The notes: a model not told the origin generated them from the letters alone. A stretch of 64,000 bases of DNA from Bacteroidia bacterium (GCA_026003255.1 BPGX01000006.1:100589-164588); one strand, 5' to 3'. Counted from the first letter of the stretch, positions 9,203 through 20,629 are shown. A program made the numbers and translations.

Positions 9203-9219
9203 CCTCCCCTTTGGGGAGG
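9203..9219. repeat. Palindromic repeat, copy 2
   Basis: The hairpin CCTCCCC-TTT-GGGGAGG is followed by ATTAAGGAGGGG and lies 15 bases past the end of the copy B gene. It belongs to the same family as the repeats at 7865, 10760 and 22400. Confidence 0.6.
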
Positions 9220-9234
9220 ATTAAGGAGGGGTGC

Positions 9235-10262
9235 TTATAGTATTGTTACCGTTCCTTTTTCTATTATTACTTCTCCGGCTTTGGTACTTAGCTCTATAAG
9301 GTAATAATACACGCCTTGCGGAGCGGGTTGCCCTTTGTGCGTAGCATCCCATAATATGGTTTTGCTTAATACATCCGACTTTGTACCTGATACCTTATGT
9401 ACTATTGTACAAGCTCTCCCCACCTATTATACACCTTTACACTCACCTCTTTTACCCCTCTGCTCTCTAAGCACAAAAGCATCGTTTAAACCATCGCCAT
9501 TGGGGCTTATTACATTGGGTACTTTGTAATGCAGCGAGCTATCGCTGGCAGGGGGTGGCATGCTATCTTCTTCACACTCGTAAACAAAAACATAATCAAT
9601 ATAATAGTATGCTGTTTTTTACTATGTTACTACTATCAGTGTCTATATAATTAGTATTGCTTGTATTGTAAAAATTACCTAAGGTTAAATACCTTTCATT
9701 TCCATTGGCTGTGAATGTTTTTGTTAATTCGACCCAGTTAGTATCTTTGTAATAGTGCAAGTTTTCAAAAACTAAATAAGGTTGAACATTTATAATATCA
9801 GTATTATTTTCAAATATTGAATCATTTGTAAATAATACACAAAAATCTTTTATGGGCTAAAGAACTTTTGCGAGCCTTAGCAATATGTAATTTTATGCAA
9901 TATTTCTTGTTTTTAACCAATTGCTCAAGTAATTGTACGGAAATATATTCTCTAAAATTATCTGGTGAGTAAAATAAAAAAATCCCAATATAAGAATCTC
10001 CTTCATTTGGTGAAATTCCTCCCATATTATTATTGCTAGGCAAACAAGAATTATTTAAAGAACAATTTTGACTATAATAATCAGGCGTTGCTAAATTTGG
10101 AGAAAACCAGTATTTAACATTTGTAATTTCACAAAAACTAGATTGGCTATTACAATTTATAAATTCTTCAAAGCTATGATTGGGCACCAAGTTAACTTGT
10201 GCTTGCAGTTTTATTATACAAGCACAAGTTAAAAAGAGTAATATAATAAATGTCCGGCACAT
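9235..10262 (-). pseudogene. Broken PSFE-domain / type B T9SS cargo gene, copy B
   Basis: The 5' part (10262-9822) encodes a signal peptide (MCRTFIILLFLTCACIIKLQ), NLVPNHSFEEF and the PSFE domain up to KLHIAKARKSSLAHK. The next frame continues with NDSIFENNTDIINVQPYLVF and NWVELTKTFTANGNERYLTL. The 3' part carries PPPASDSSLHYKVPNVISP and a type B sorting domain whose final strand (ELSTKAGEVIIEKGTVTIL) is intact. At least four frame changes (near 9840, 9610, 9470 and 9425) separate the pieces. The full product would be about 340 residues, exported by the Sec system and then T9SS. It sits 2 bases behind the type A tail at 10265. Confidence 0.78.
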
Positions 10263-10264
10263 TA

Positions 10265-10697
10265 TTATCTTACTATTACTATCTTATCTCTTACTAATTT
10301 TGTTCCACCTTTCTCTATTACATAATAATAAATACCGGATGGCAAATTACTTACGTCTATAGATTGCTTAGTTTGCTCTTTAACTAATATATCGCTTATT
10401 ACTACTTTGCCATAAGCATCTACTATCTCAAAAATTAAATTATCCTGTGTTTCGTATTCCACTTGTATGTACTCGCTGGCAGGATTGGGGTAAACAGCAA
10501 ATACAGATATATCGGCAATTTCTTCTCCCAATGTTATTTGCTCTATACTACCATTATACTGCTGTTATTCATTCTATTAGTTGAAACAACATCAAAACTC
10601 GCAAGCATTATAAATTAGTTCTGTACCATTATCGAGCAATATAGCCCTTGCCATATATACTCCATAGCCATCGGTAAAGGGGCAGAGGTGGGCTATT
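10265..10697 (-). pseudogene. Truncated duplicate of the subtilase C-terminal region (type A sorting domain)
   Basis: This segment is nearly identical to 11939-12370, the 3' end of the left subtilase gene. It encodes the type A sorting domain (ISVFAVYPNPASEYIQVEY, then NLPSGIYYYVIEKGGTKLVR) and, out of frame upstream, the preceding ARAILLDNGTELIYNACEF region. Similarity ends abruptly at about 10697, so it is a 3' fragment left by segmental duplication, not a whole gene. The 43 bases upstream (10698-10740) hold nothing recognisable. Confidence 0.8.
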
Positions 10698-10740
10698 AAA
10701 GAAAGTAAACTTATTAAACAAAGTTGCATCATACATGCAA

Positions 10741-10896
10741 GTTAAGAAAATTTTTACACCCTCCCTATTCCTCCCCGACAAATCGGGGCAGGCCCTCCCT
10801 ACCTACGGTTTACCTGCCGTAGGCATGGTAGGCAAGCCAAGAGGGAGAAATGTTTTACTCCCTCTCCTTAGGAGAGGAGTCGGGGGGAGGGGGAGG
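10741..10896. repeat. Palindromic repeat cluster, copy 3
   Basis: Three hairpins occur in 155 bases: CCCCGA-CAAA-TCGGGG (10773-10788), CCTACGG...CCGTAGG (about 10802-10823) and CCTCTCC-TTA-GGAGAGG (10861-10876), then a G-rich tail ending at the copy C gene. They match the style of the repeats at 7865 and 22400. There is no coding potential. Confidence 0.65.
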
Positions 10897-11936
10897 TTAT
10901 AACACCGTTACCGTTCCCTTCTCTATTATTACCTCCCCGTTTTTGGTGCTTAGCTCTATAATGGTAATAATATACGCCTTGCGGGGCGGGTTGCCCTTTG
11001 TGCGTAGCATCCCATAATTGTTTTGCTTAATATATCCGTACTTATACCTGACACCTTACGACTAACGACTTCCTCTCCCCATCTATTATACACCTTTACA
11101 CTCACCTCTTTTACCCCTCTGCTCTCTAACACAAAAGCATCGTTTAAACCATCGCCATTGGGGCTTATTACATTGGGTACTTTGTAATGCAGCGAGCTAT
11201 CGCTGGCAGGGGGTGGCTCTGTGGGTATGCTGTCTTCTTCGCACTCGTAAACAGCCACACATCATCAATTATATAATAAGAAAAGGGGAAGTAATTTAAT
11301 GTTGAGTCTTTTTGTTCTACTTCTATAATATCAGTATTTGAGTCTGTATTAAAATTTCCAATAATTAAAAATTTTTCATCTCCATTAGCTTTATATTTAC
11401 CTTTTACTAAAACCCAATTTTCTGTATCAACTATTGGCGAATGTGGCTTAAGTGCAAAATTCAATGAAGTTAAAACAGGAGTAATATTAGAGTTGTAAAA
11501 TATACTATCTTTTGAAAAAGCTATTCCAATCGAACTTGTTCCGTATTTGCATACATTTAATAATCTGAGATAGACTTCCAAACAATAAGTCTTATCTATT
11601 TCTAATGATTCAATACTTAGTTTAGTTACTACATATTCTCGAGAAACTCCATAATCATGAAAAACGAAGATTCCCATATAACAATTCCCAGTATTTGGAT
11701 GAGGTGTGTAGTTAAGATTTACTGCTGCACAGGTATCCTGTATGGTCAGGAGATGCACCAAAACCAGGATTATACCATGGAACACATCTGAAATATGAAA
11801 TTGTACTAATGGTTTGCCCTATAGGACCACAACCATTCCACTCAAAAGATGAGTTAGGCACTAAGTTAACTTGTGCTTGCAGTTTTATTATACAAGCACA
11901 AGTTAAAAAGAGTAGTATAATAAATACCCTGCACAT
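10897..11936 (-). pseudogene. Broken PSFE-domain / type B T9SS cargo gene, copy C
   Basis: The gene is split over three frames. The first piece (11936-11712) is a signal peptide almost identical to copy B, then NLVPNSSFEWNGCGPIG. The second (to 11168) is the body of the domain: NCYMGIFVFHDYGVSREYVV, then VDTENWVLVKGKYKANGDEK and IGNFNTDSNTD. The third (to 10897) holds VYECEEDSIPTEPPPASDSS and the type B sorting domain, again with extra bases after TDILSKTIMG. Copies B and C share leader and tail, but the middle of the PSFE domain differs. That suggests paralogues that have been homogenised at both ends. Function is unknown beyond secretion and probable surface attachment. Confidence 0.78.
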
Positions 11937-11938
11937 TA

Positions 11939-14900
11939 TTATCTTACTATTACTATCTTATCTCTTACTAATTTTGTTCCACCTTTCTCTATTACATAAT
12001 AATAAATACCGGATGGCAAATTACTTACGTCTATAGATTGCTTAGTTTGCTCTTTAACTAATATATCGCTTATTACTACTTTGCCATAAGCATCTACTAT
12101 CTCAAAAATTAAATTATCCTGTGTTTCGTATTCCACTTGTATGTACTCGCTGGCAGGATTTGGATAAACAGCAAATACAGATATATCGGCAATTTCTTCT
12201 CCCATTATTATTGGTTCTATGCTTTCATTATTATTGCCATTATCTATTCTATTAGTTGAAACAACATCAAACTCACACGCATTATAAATTAGTTCTGTGC
12301 CATTATCGAGCAATATAGCCCTTGCCATATATACCCCATAGCCATCGGTAAAAGGGCAGAGCTGGGCTATTTCTTCTAACTGCTGCAACTGGCTTTGGCT
12401 AAAGGTAATCTACTTCTGCACCTAATCGCTGGCGGTATATTTCCATTACAGTTTTTACATATTGTTCCATTGAGTGTTGTGGCGCAATGCTTGCTTCAAC
12501 ACTTTGGGCTTGTTGTTGAAGTAAAACATTTGTAGTAAAAGTTGTATCGGCAGTTAATAAAAACCCATTCGCGAATTTTACCCTCAGTTAATACATCATT
12601 ATTGCTTATAAACTGTTGCTCTGTAGTAGTTAATGCACTAGTGTCATTTTTTAAATAATGATATAAGGCTTTTTTGTTTAAAAGATGTGCTTCTGCTACA
12701 TTTCCATTAAAAACAGGGGTTTCATTTATTATGTCTTCTGAAATGCGCTTTGGCTTTTTCCCCATATTATTTGGAATACTGTTTTGAGGAGAAGCTTGAT
12801 TGCAGCCTCCGGCTAATACGGCACAAGCATATTGAGCTGTTCCAAGATTTGTGCTGTATGTTGCAAACGGTAACGAATTTATGATAGAAGAACTAGGATT
12901 AGGATTATGCATAGCACCTTGCTGGCGGTAAATAATTGGAGAGTTAAATCCATTTGTGTTATGGCTGGTTAATGTTTTAAAGCCTAAGCTATACTGGTTT
13001 ACATTAATATGCCATGTATTATAACTTGGCCAACCGGGTATTTGAGGGTGGTCTTGTACACCAATAAATCCATCGTTACTTAGCCACAAACCAGTGTATC
13101 TTCCTAATAAACTGTTTCCAACAATATCACTTGGCATTTGCCCGGCACAACGCATTGCGGTTCCTGTATTTCTTATTTGATTGCAAATAAAATTACTACC
13201 CATGCTCAAAGATGCATATATGCCATTTACATTTGGGTCGTTAGTAAAAGTATTGTTATTACCTGCAAGGCGTATATCGTTGCTTAGTATTTTGCTATTT
13301 ACGCTAAACGAAGAGTTAATGCCATTTTTTATTGCGGGTTGGTTGGTGTGGCGTATGCGTATTATATTGTCGGCAATGGATGTGGCTAATGTATTATCTG
13401 TAACTATGCCATTGCTGTAATTGTAAATACAGTTGTTGCGCACACTGTGCATTTGTACAGGGCCCCGATGGGTAAATGGCACGCAAAATAATTGCCGTAC
13501 CATTGGTTTTATTAGCCAAATCGAAATTGTTGTTTATTACATCTACCGGAGAAAACACACAGTTCCATATATTAACACCTGTGGTTGCTGCGGTAAAATT
13601 ATTACGGTCTATTTTTATATTTCTCCATTCGGCATCGTTTACTTCAACAGCTGTTTGGTTTATATTATTAAAATTGTTTTTAACAATGTTTATATGATGC
13701 GAAAAATTAGAAACAACTCCTTTTCCGCAGTTGTCAAACAAGTTAGCCTCGTTTTGTGCCATGCCCCCAATGTGTAGTTCTGCAAAATAATAATTAGCAT
13801 CGGTATAGGAGCATATTGCCGTACCCCTAGGGCAAGGTTCACGTTTTGTAGGTACTGTACCTAGTGGCGGTGGCACATTAGTAATGTTTTTAAAATCGTT
13901 GTTATACACCATTACTTGTGAGCGTTCTGCCCAAATACCATAATCGGCATTATCTATGGTGTTTTTATCTGCTGCAATTAAGTTGTGAACCAATTTGTAA
14001 TTGAAATACGTCTTTTATTTCTATTGCTTTATCTGTACGTTTACCTACATGAGGAGCAATTAATGTGTTGCCTCCGGTGCATAATAGCTGCGAACTACAA
14101 TTGATGCAGTGTGTGACTGATTATAATTTTCTACTACAAAATGTTTGTAGTTTTTATCAAATAAGAACCGCTTACCGTAAAATCTCCTCCGTTTCTTGAA
14201 ACAATAGCATTTTTAGCATCTTGTATTTTACTTTGTTTATATATGCCCACAAAAGAATTGGGGGCTTCTGTATAAATTCCATCCCACATATAATTACAGC
14301 CAGCCTGTAAAGTACAATTTCTAAGTGTTAGAGAATTACCCGATGTTAAGTCTATTTTAGCATCAGGGCCTAAATAAATTTGTTTATTTACTAATGTTAA
14401 ATTTTGGTTTACAGTAAATATGCCGTTAATAACTATATAATTTGCAGTGGCACTAACCAAACTGGCAGAAGTATTATTCCAAAAATCAGGTGTTTGCGGC
14501 AAGTTAGTTGGGATGCAACATGGATGAACCAATAATATCTCTGATATTTTTTGACAATTATTTACATTTGTTGTTGTAACACTAATTGTACCGCCTTGGC
14601 TACTATTCCATTGTATGGTTGCATTAGCTCCGCTTTGGTTTATTTACTGTGCCTCCGGTTACATTCCATACATAGGTTTGCTGTGTATTGTAATTAGTAA
14701 TTGTATAGTTAAGTGTTAAACCATCGCAAGTATTATTTATGCCGCTTAAGATGGGTTTGTCAGGTAAGGGATAAACATATATCACAATCGTGTCTTGCCT
14801 TATGCAACCGTTCGGGTAGCTTGCATATAAAGTGTAAACCGTTGTTTGTTGAGGTGTGGCAATTGGATTGGCAATGGTAGAATTATTTAAGGTTTGCGGG

Positions 14901-16488
14901 TTTGACCATTGCAAATTAGCACATAAATTACTTAATGCAAATAATTGTGTGCTTTGTCCTTTGCAAACATTTCTGTTTATTAGGTTTTTATCAATAAGCG
15001 CAACATGGCTTGGTATATAATTTTGTGCTGCTTGCACAGCCTTAAAGGCATTTAGCCTTCCTGCTCCCAATAAACCCGGATATTGATTGGCATCATTTAT
15101 AGGGTCGGCATTGGCCGGATTACTTAAAATCTCATCAATATCGTGTGGTGTTAAGCAGGGGTTTACACTTTTCATTAATGCTGCCGTTCCTGCTACAATT
15201 GGTGCCGACATAGATGTTCCACTACATTTTGTAACAAATGTATTACTTGGATTTAATCTCATTAAATGATAACTCGGAGCACAAATATCAATCTTTTCAT
15301 TATGCGACCACACAATTGGAGGGGTTAAGGTGCCCACAGGCAACGTTAATGTTAAATATATTTTGAGGAGTATTATGTGGATTATGATTATCCATTATAT
15401 CAGTACCTGTAACCAATATAATATCTTCACAACCTGGATAGGTTGGCGAAAAGGGATAGGGATATTCTTCTTGCGGTGGACAGCTATATGAATATTCACC
15501 ATTGCCGGCCGCTACAACTATATTCGTGCCGTTTTTTAAAATATCTTTAACTATTGCTTCTTCATATCCTAATAAATCCGGGCCGCAAAAGTTATTTTTC
15601 CATGATATGCTAATTATATCCGCGCACATCATATACGAAGCATGATGCGCTTTTTGCAATCCGGTTATCCCCCAAATGGGATTGGGGATATTTGGAGGTG
15701 GTACATGCCCTAATTCATAAAAAATTAACGAACTATTAAAACCTATGGAAGCATAATCGGCTCCTGTCGGCTGATTTCCTAGTGCTGGCGTTGTTTGCGC
15801 TGCTGCAAACCCGCTCACCGCTGTTCCGTGGTCATACACACTCAAATTGCTTGTAGGGACAGTATATGCTTGTCCTGTCAATGGGTCTGCATTGGTTAAT
15901 AATTTACTTTGTAAATCCGGGTGAGTTGCATCTATAAAATTATCAACTACCGCTATTTTTATATTAGGATTACCTATGGTAATATTCCAAGCCTGAGGTG
16001 CTTGTATATTTAACAAATGCCACAAATATTGATTTGGGTCTAATAATGTTAACTGCCACAACTCATCCTCCGGATTGTAATTCATAAATTCCGGTAATGG
16101 AAGTTTTTTAGGATGTATAATCAAACCTTGCAAATTTTGATTAATGTCCGCAATTAAATCATCAATGTTACAATTACAATAAATTTCGTAAAAAGTGCTT
16201 ACAACGCTATCGTTTGACCATGGGAATGCTTTTTGAAAATAAACGATATCATAATTATTTAAAACAGAGTTAATGACATTGTTAGGGGTTTGTACGCTTT
16301 GTGTGCCTAGTTGGAGCATTTTGTTCACTTAATACTTTTACCCAAATTCTGTTTGGATAAAACTGATTATTTTGAGCACACAACAGACTTCGCATACATT
16401 CATACATATTAGCTAACAACCAGCTTGTTAGATGGAGGGGGGGGTGATTTTAACAAAGCCCTGCCCTTAAATATGTAAAATGCGCCAT
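11939..16488 (-). pseudogene. Subtilase / beta-helix T9SS protein, left copy, multiply frameshifted
   Basis: This is the inverted copy of the gene at 61039. Pieces in order: leader (16488), a frame change near 16310, the S8 catalytic domain with D (IAVVDNFIDATHPDL), H (VYDHGTAVSG) and N (VVAAGNGEYS), a change at about 15335 (GGG for GG), the catalytic Ser segment CSGTSMSAPIVAGTAAL, a change at about 14640 (AAA for AA), an Ig-like domain, then a right-handed beta-helix of Asn-rich repeats (14530-12500) with breaks near 14150, 14000, 13470 and 12550, and a type A sorting domain (YPNPASEYIQVEY) ending at 11939. An intact product would be about 1,500 residues: a secreted serine protease with a beta-helix passenger. 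The protease part differs from the right copy at only a few residues. Confidence 0.85.
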
Positions 16489-16546
16489 AAGCAAAAATTT
16501 TTAGGTTTAACAAAGCTAAGATATAAAAATATGTGAAAGGTGCAAA
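16437..16546 (-). promoter_or_regulatory. Shared T9SS-cargo promoter and leader, copy 1
   Basis: On the minus strand the order is -33 box TTTG (16546-16543), 19 bases, -7 box TATCTTAG (16523-16516), a conserved AT-rich leader, ATG at 16488 with codons for MAHFTYLRAGL, and a tract of eight C (16444-16437). The same block recurs at 29728-29838 and 60981-61085. The -33 box starts 4 bases after the mutY stop. The ATG frame meets TGT TAA before the C tract, so the copy is broken as written. Confidence 0.7.
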
Positions 16547-16549
16547 TAT

Positions 16550-17599
16550 TTAAAGCAGCGTCTCTTCCTCCAGATAACGATGAATTAATCGTGGCAGGGC
16601 ATAGTTATTTAATGCTTCAAAAGGGACTTCTATGTATCGTTTGTTTGTAAATGGCTTGTTTAAATGAATATGGTAAAATTGCGCGAAAATATGCTGATGA
16701 CTTAAAATGTGTTTTTTGATTGAGGAGGTTTTAATTAAGCGCATTTTTGTGTGTCTCGCAACATCTTTTAATAATTGCGATTTTAAAAGCTCTTCAAATT
16801 CCAGATACGAGTTTGCTTCATGCAATGGGAATTCATATAAACCTTGCCAAATATCTCCCGACTTACGTTTATGTAAATAGGTTTTTCCTTTATAATCAAA
16901 TATAAAGTAATGAAAATAGCGTTTTGTAATTTTTGTTTTCTTGGATTTAAAAGGCAACTCGTTTACTTTATTTAATCGAAAAGCTTCGCAGGAATAGTTA
17001 AAAGGGCAATTTTCACAATCGGGTTTTACCGGCACGCAAAAAGTTGCTCCAAACTCCATAATTGCCTGATTATAAACTGCAGGATTTTTAAAATCCAATA
17101 ATTCCTGAGCAGCTTCGGCAAGCATTTTTTTGCCTTTTGAACTATCAATTGCTTCATTTATTCCCAAATAACGGGAAAGCACCCGCATTACATTTCCATC
17201 TACAACCGCATGTGGTAGATTATAAGCAAATGATGCAATAGCAGCTGCCGTATAATCTCCTATTCCCTTTAATGCTCTTATTTCGTGGTAATTTGAAGGG
17301 AAATTGCCTTTGTATTTTGTTGCTATTTCTTTAGCGGTAAAATGCAAATTTCTGGCACGGGAATAATAACCCAACCCTTGCCAAAGTTTTAAAACTTCAT
17401 CTTCATCGGCTTTTGCCAGTTTTTTTACATCAGGATATTTTTTAATAAATTTAAGATAATACGGCAAACCCTGCTCTACTCTTGTTTGCTGCAAAATAAT
17501 TTCAGAAAGCCATATTTTGTATGGGTCGGAGGTGTTTCTCCAAGGCAAATCACGCTTATGTGTTAAATACCAGTTTATCAGTATGGCCGAAAAGCTCAT
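16550..17599 (-). CDS. mutY: A/G-specific adenine DNA glycosylase
   Basis: MutY removes adenine mispaired with 8-oxoguanine in base-excision repair. The 349-residue protein has the HhH-GPD core with catalytic Glu33 (LSEIILQQTR), the hairpin ALKGIGDYTAAA (109-120) and catalytic Asp134 (VVDGNVMRV). The iron-sulfur loop is C188-x6-C195-x2-C198-x5-C204. The C-terminal third is the NUDIX-like 8-oxoG recognition domain. It is divergent from the HU gene, as is usual in Bacteroidota. The ssb-gldE-gldD genes that often follow mutY in this phylum are replaced here by the subtilase copy. Confidence 0.96.
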   Translation of the reverse strand: MSFSAILINWYLTHKRDLPWRNTSDPYKIWLSEIILQQTRVEQGLPYYLKFIKKYPDVKKLAKADEDEVLKLWQGLGYYSRARNLHFTAKEIATKYKGNFPSNYHEIRALKGIGDYTAAAIASFAYNLPHAVVDGNVMRVLSRYLGINEAIDSSKGKKMLAEAAQELLDFKNPAVYNQAIMEFGATFCVPVKPDCENCPFNYSCEAFRLNKVNELPFKSKKTKITKRYFHYFIFDYKGKTYLHKRKSGDIWQGLYEFPLHEANSYLEFEELLKSQLLKDVARHTKMRLIKTSSIKKHILSHQHIFAQFYHIHLNKPFTNKRYIEVPFEALNNYALPRLIHRYLEEETLL

Positions 17600-17651
17600 T
17601 CATCAAGGGTTTTGGAGATTTAGTCGTATATAAAACTCCAAAATTAGCCTT

Positions 17652-17686
17652 TTTGTTTTTAAATTTGATATTAACAATTATCTTTG
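17652..17686 (+). promoter_or_regulatory. Promoter of the HU gene
   Basis: The Bacteroidota -7 element TATCTTTG lies at 17679-17686. A TTTG at 17652-17655 is the best -33 candidate, though the 23-base spacing is a little long. The start codon is 58 bases downstream. Confidence 0.55.
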
Positions 17687-17743
17687 CAACCCCAAAAACA
17701 AAACGAATTAAAAATCAAGTAACTAACCTAACACGAATTAACA

Positions 17744-18034
17744 ATGACAAAAGCTGATTTAGTTGCAGAAGTATCAGAAAAAACAGGAGTAGAAAAAATG
17801 GCCGCACAAGCAGTAATTGAAGCTGCTATGAAAAGTATTAAAGACTCTTTAGCTAAAGGTAACAATGTTTATTTGAGGGGATTCGGAAGTTTTATCGTAA
17901 AAAAACGTGCTGAAAAAACCGGAAGAAACATTTCAAAAAACACTACAATTATTATCCCTGCTCACAACGTTCCTGCTTTTAAACCTGCAAAAGTATTTGT
18001 AGATAAAGTAAAGAAAAACGTTAAAGTAGATTAA
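17744..18034 (+). CDS. hup: HU-family DNA-binding protein
   Basis: This is a nucleoid-associated dimer that bends DNA, 96 residues. The N-terminal helices (MTKADLVAEVSEKTGVEKMA) and the beta-arm start GNNVYLRGFGSFIVKKR match the HU/IHF family; the arm tip reads NVPAFKPA, where HU usually has P-F/x-P. The genome context (mutY divergent, TPR and rng downstream) is the standard Bacteroidota neighbourhood. The start is set by the clear -7 box upstream and by family alignment. Confidence 0.95.
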   Translation: MTKADLVAEVSEKTGVEKMAAQAVIEAAMKSIKDSLAKGNNVYLRGFGSFIVKKRAEKTGRNISKNTTIIIPAHNVPAFKPAKVFVDKVKKNVKVD

Positions 18035-18046
18035 TTATAATTTTTT

Positions 18047-18865
18047 ATGCAAAGCCTTAGCACCAAACAATTTTTACTTATTGCCGGGGCTTTGCTATTA
18101 GTCGTTCTTTTATATTTTGCCCCAAAAAGCGGAGAACAGAAGCTTCACGAAGATGACGCTCACAACCACAGCGAAAATAGCAGTGCCGACCCAATTGCCG
18201 GAGCAAAAAAAATGCTGAATGAAAATACGCTAAAGAAGATTGAAGAGCTTGAAAAGCAAAACAATGCAGAAGCTTTTGATCAGATAGTTGCCATTTTAGA
18301 TACCACACAACAACCTCTGGCATCTGCTATATTTGCTGAAAAATCTGCACGTTTAAAAAACACAGAAGTGGCATGGCAAAACGCTGCAGACCATTTCTTT
18401 TTTGCAGCCAGCTTTACCATTCCATCGGAAAAACAACTGGCATACGAAGGCGCAATTAGAAGCTACGAAAAAGTGCTGGAGTTGAACCCGAATAACATAG
18501 ATGCTCAGATAAATTTAGGTGCGTGTTACGTAGAAGCTTCATCAGAACCCATGAAAGGAATTGGCTTGTTGAGAGCTGTACTGGAAAAGGATTCTACCAA
18601 CATTAAAGCACATTTAAATCTTGGTTTGTTCTCTGTAAAATCTGCTCAATACGATAAAGCCATTGAACGCTTTACTAAAATTCTGGATATTGATCCGAAT
18701 TATATTGAAGCATATTTATACATTGGCGATGTGTACGAGCAGAAAGGTGATATAAATAACGCTATAAAAAATTACGAGCTTTATGTATCGGCTGTTAAAA
18801 ATCCAACAATAGCAGCTGATGTAACAAGATATATAGAAAAGCTAAAAAAAGGAATTACTAATTAA
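18047..18865 (+). CDS. Membrane-anchored TPR protein
   Basis: This 272-residue protein has an N-terminal hydrophobic segment (FLLIAGALLLVVLLYFA, residues 9-25), a charged His/Asp/Glu stretch, and then three or four tetratricopeptide repeats (about 140-260, for example NNIDAQINLGACYVEASSEP and NYIEAYLYIGDVYEQKGDIN). It is probably a periplasm-facing scaffold held by an uncleaved anchor. TPR proteins at this position between HU and rng are common in the phylum, but their partner is unknown. It starts 12 bases after the HU stop and is likely co-transcribed with it. Confidence 0.8.
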   Translation: MQSLSTKQFLLIAGALLLVVLLYFAPKSGEQKLHEDDAHNHSENSSADPIAGAKKMLNENTLKKIEELEKQNNAEAFDQIVAILDTTQQPLASAIFAEKSARLKNTEVAWQNAADHFFFAASFTIPSEKQLAYEGAIRSYEKVLELNPNNIDAQINLGACYVEASSEPMKGIGLLRAVLEKDSTNIKAHLNLGLFSVKSAQYDKAIERFTKILDIDPNYIEAYLYIGDVYEQKGDINNAIKNYELYVSAVKNPTIAADVTRYIEKLKKGITN

Positions 18866-18877
18866 AAACAAAACATT

Positions 18878-18973
18878 ATGCCAAGCGGTAAAAAAAGAAA
18901 AAGACACAAAATGGCTACGCATAAGCGTAAAAAGCGTCTAAGAAAAAACAGACATAAAAAGAAAAACAAATAG
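18878..18973 (+). CDS. Tiny basic AURKAIP1/COX24-domain protein
   Basis: A 31-residue, very Lys/Arg/His-rich product begins MPSGKKRKRHKMATHKRKKR. The pattern KRKRHKMATHKRKKR is the AURKAIP1/COX24 signature, which is related to mitochondrial mS38 and mycobacterial bS22. A small ribosomal-protein role bound to rRNA is the likely function. Its place directly before rng is conserved in Bacteroidota. Two hairpins (18993-19011 and about 19017-19053) lie between it and rng. Confidence 0.85.
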   Translation: MPSGKKRKRHKMATHKRKKRLRKNRHKKKNK

Positions 18974-19079
18974 TTTTTACTTTTTATGATGCAAGGTGTA
19001 AAAAACACCTTTCACAAGTAGCCTATGCCCAAAAGCGTTTCGCCTTTGGGCTACTGTTGTTTAATCAAAAATCGGTAGT

Positions 19080-20629
19080 GTGAGTTACGAACTCGTTATT
19101 AATTCGCAGCCCAATGAAATGCTCATTGCGCTGTTGAAAGAAAAAAGATTGATTGAACTTCATCGCGAAAAGAAAAATATTGCTTTTTCTGTAGGCGACA
19201 TCTATTTGGGTAGAGTAAAAAAAGTAATGCAGGGACTAAATGCCGCATTTGTTGATGTAGGGCATGAAAAAGATGCGTTCTTGCATTATCTGGACTTAGG
19301 ACCACAGGTTCTATCTCTTAACAAATACGTTAAAGATGTTCGTAATGGAAAACAGAATACCTCCTCGTTAATGTATTTTAAAAACGAAGAAGATATTCGA
19401 AAAGATGGTAAAATAAGCGATGTTCTTCAATCCGGTCAAGACATCATTATTCAGATAGCAAAAGAGCCTATTTCAACTAAAGGGCCACGTATAAGTTCTG
19501 AAATTTCTATTGCAGGACGCTACATTGTATTAGTTCCTTTTTCAGAGCGTGTATCTGTTTCGCAAAAAATAAAAAACAGTGAAGAAAAAGAACGTCTGAA
19601 AAAATTAATGTTGAACATTAAACCCAAAAATTTTGGAGTTATTGTTCGCACAGTGGCAGAAGGTAAAAGTGTTGCTGATTTAGAAAACGACCTTAAAGAT
19701 TTGATGAAAAAATGGGATGATTTATTTAAAGAATTAAAAAACGCTAATCCTCCCTACAAAGCTTTAGGAGAACTTGACAGAGCATCTGCTTTTTTACGCG
19801 ATATGCTTAATCCATCATACAGCAGCATAACAGTAAATGAGCAAGAAGTATATGATGAAATACGCTCTTATCTTCAAAATATCGCTCCTGATAAAGAAAA
19901 CATTTTAAAGCTTTACAAATCAAACCTTTCAATTTTTGAGCATTTTGGGCTTGAAAAACAAATAAAATCATTGTTTGGCAAAACCGTTACCATGAAAAGC
20001 GGTGCCTATCTGATAATTGAAAAAACAGAGGCACTGCATGTTATTGACGTAAATAGCGGTAATCGCTCAAAAAGCGATATGAGCCAAGAAAGCAATGCTT
20101 TAGAAGTAAACCTTGATGCTGCCGTTGAAATTGCCCGTCAGCTTCGCCTTAGAGATATGGGTGGAATTATTGTGGTGGATTTTATTGATATGCACGACCC
20201 GGAAAATCGCAAAATATTATACCAACGATTAAAAGAAGAGATGGCTGAAGATAAAGCCAAGCATACCATATTACCTCCCAGCAAATTTGGTTTGGTGCAA
20301 ATAACACGCGAACGTGTAAGACCTGAGGTAGAAGTTAAAACCACCGAAAAATGCCCATCCTGCGGAGGTACAGGAGAAGTGCAAGCAAGCATATTACTAA
20401 CCGATGAAATTGAAAACCAACCTACGTTATATTATAACAGAACAAAAAGAAAAAAATCTGAGCATACATGCACATCCGTATATTGCCGCATACCTTACTC
20501 AAGGATTCCCATCCTTGCGTTTTAAATGGTTTTTAAAATATAGGCAGTGGGTAAACATTCAGCCAATTACCCGCCTATCACATGCTGGAATACCGAATTT
20601 TTAAAGGAGAAGAAGAAATTAAACTTTAA
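19080..20629 (+). CDS. rng: Ribonuclease E/G family protein, frame broken twice near the C-terminus
   Basis: This endoribonuclease acts in rRNA maturation and mRNA decay. The start is GTG (SYELVINSQPNEMLIALL). The S1-like RNA-binding domain is at about 35-130. The DNase I-like catalytic core carries two metal-binding Asp segments (LHVIDVNSGNR and IIVVDFIDMHD, about 310-370), and the zinc link CPSCGGTG is near 430. The open frame stops at 20525 with a nonsense tail. Removing one C at 20421-20422 gives LRYIITEQKEKNLSIHAHPY, and removing one C at 20570-20572 gives ITAYHMLEYRIFKGEEEIKL ending at 20629. Both breaks are single-base expansions of short C runs, so I treat the gene as one unit of about 515 residues. 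Confidence 0.92.

Noticed and set aside
11939..16488. Inverted repeat as an insertion sequence or composite transposon
   Set aside because: No transposase, terminal inverted repeats or target duplications are seen; the duplicated unit is a whole protease gene with promoter.
20404..20604. Separate 66-codon plus-strand ORF after rng
   Set aside because: Its residues (YIITEQKEKNLSIHAHPYIA) are the normal C-terminus of RNase E/G; it is the second frame of rng after a one-base insertion.
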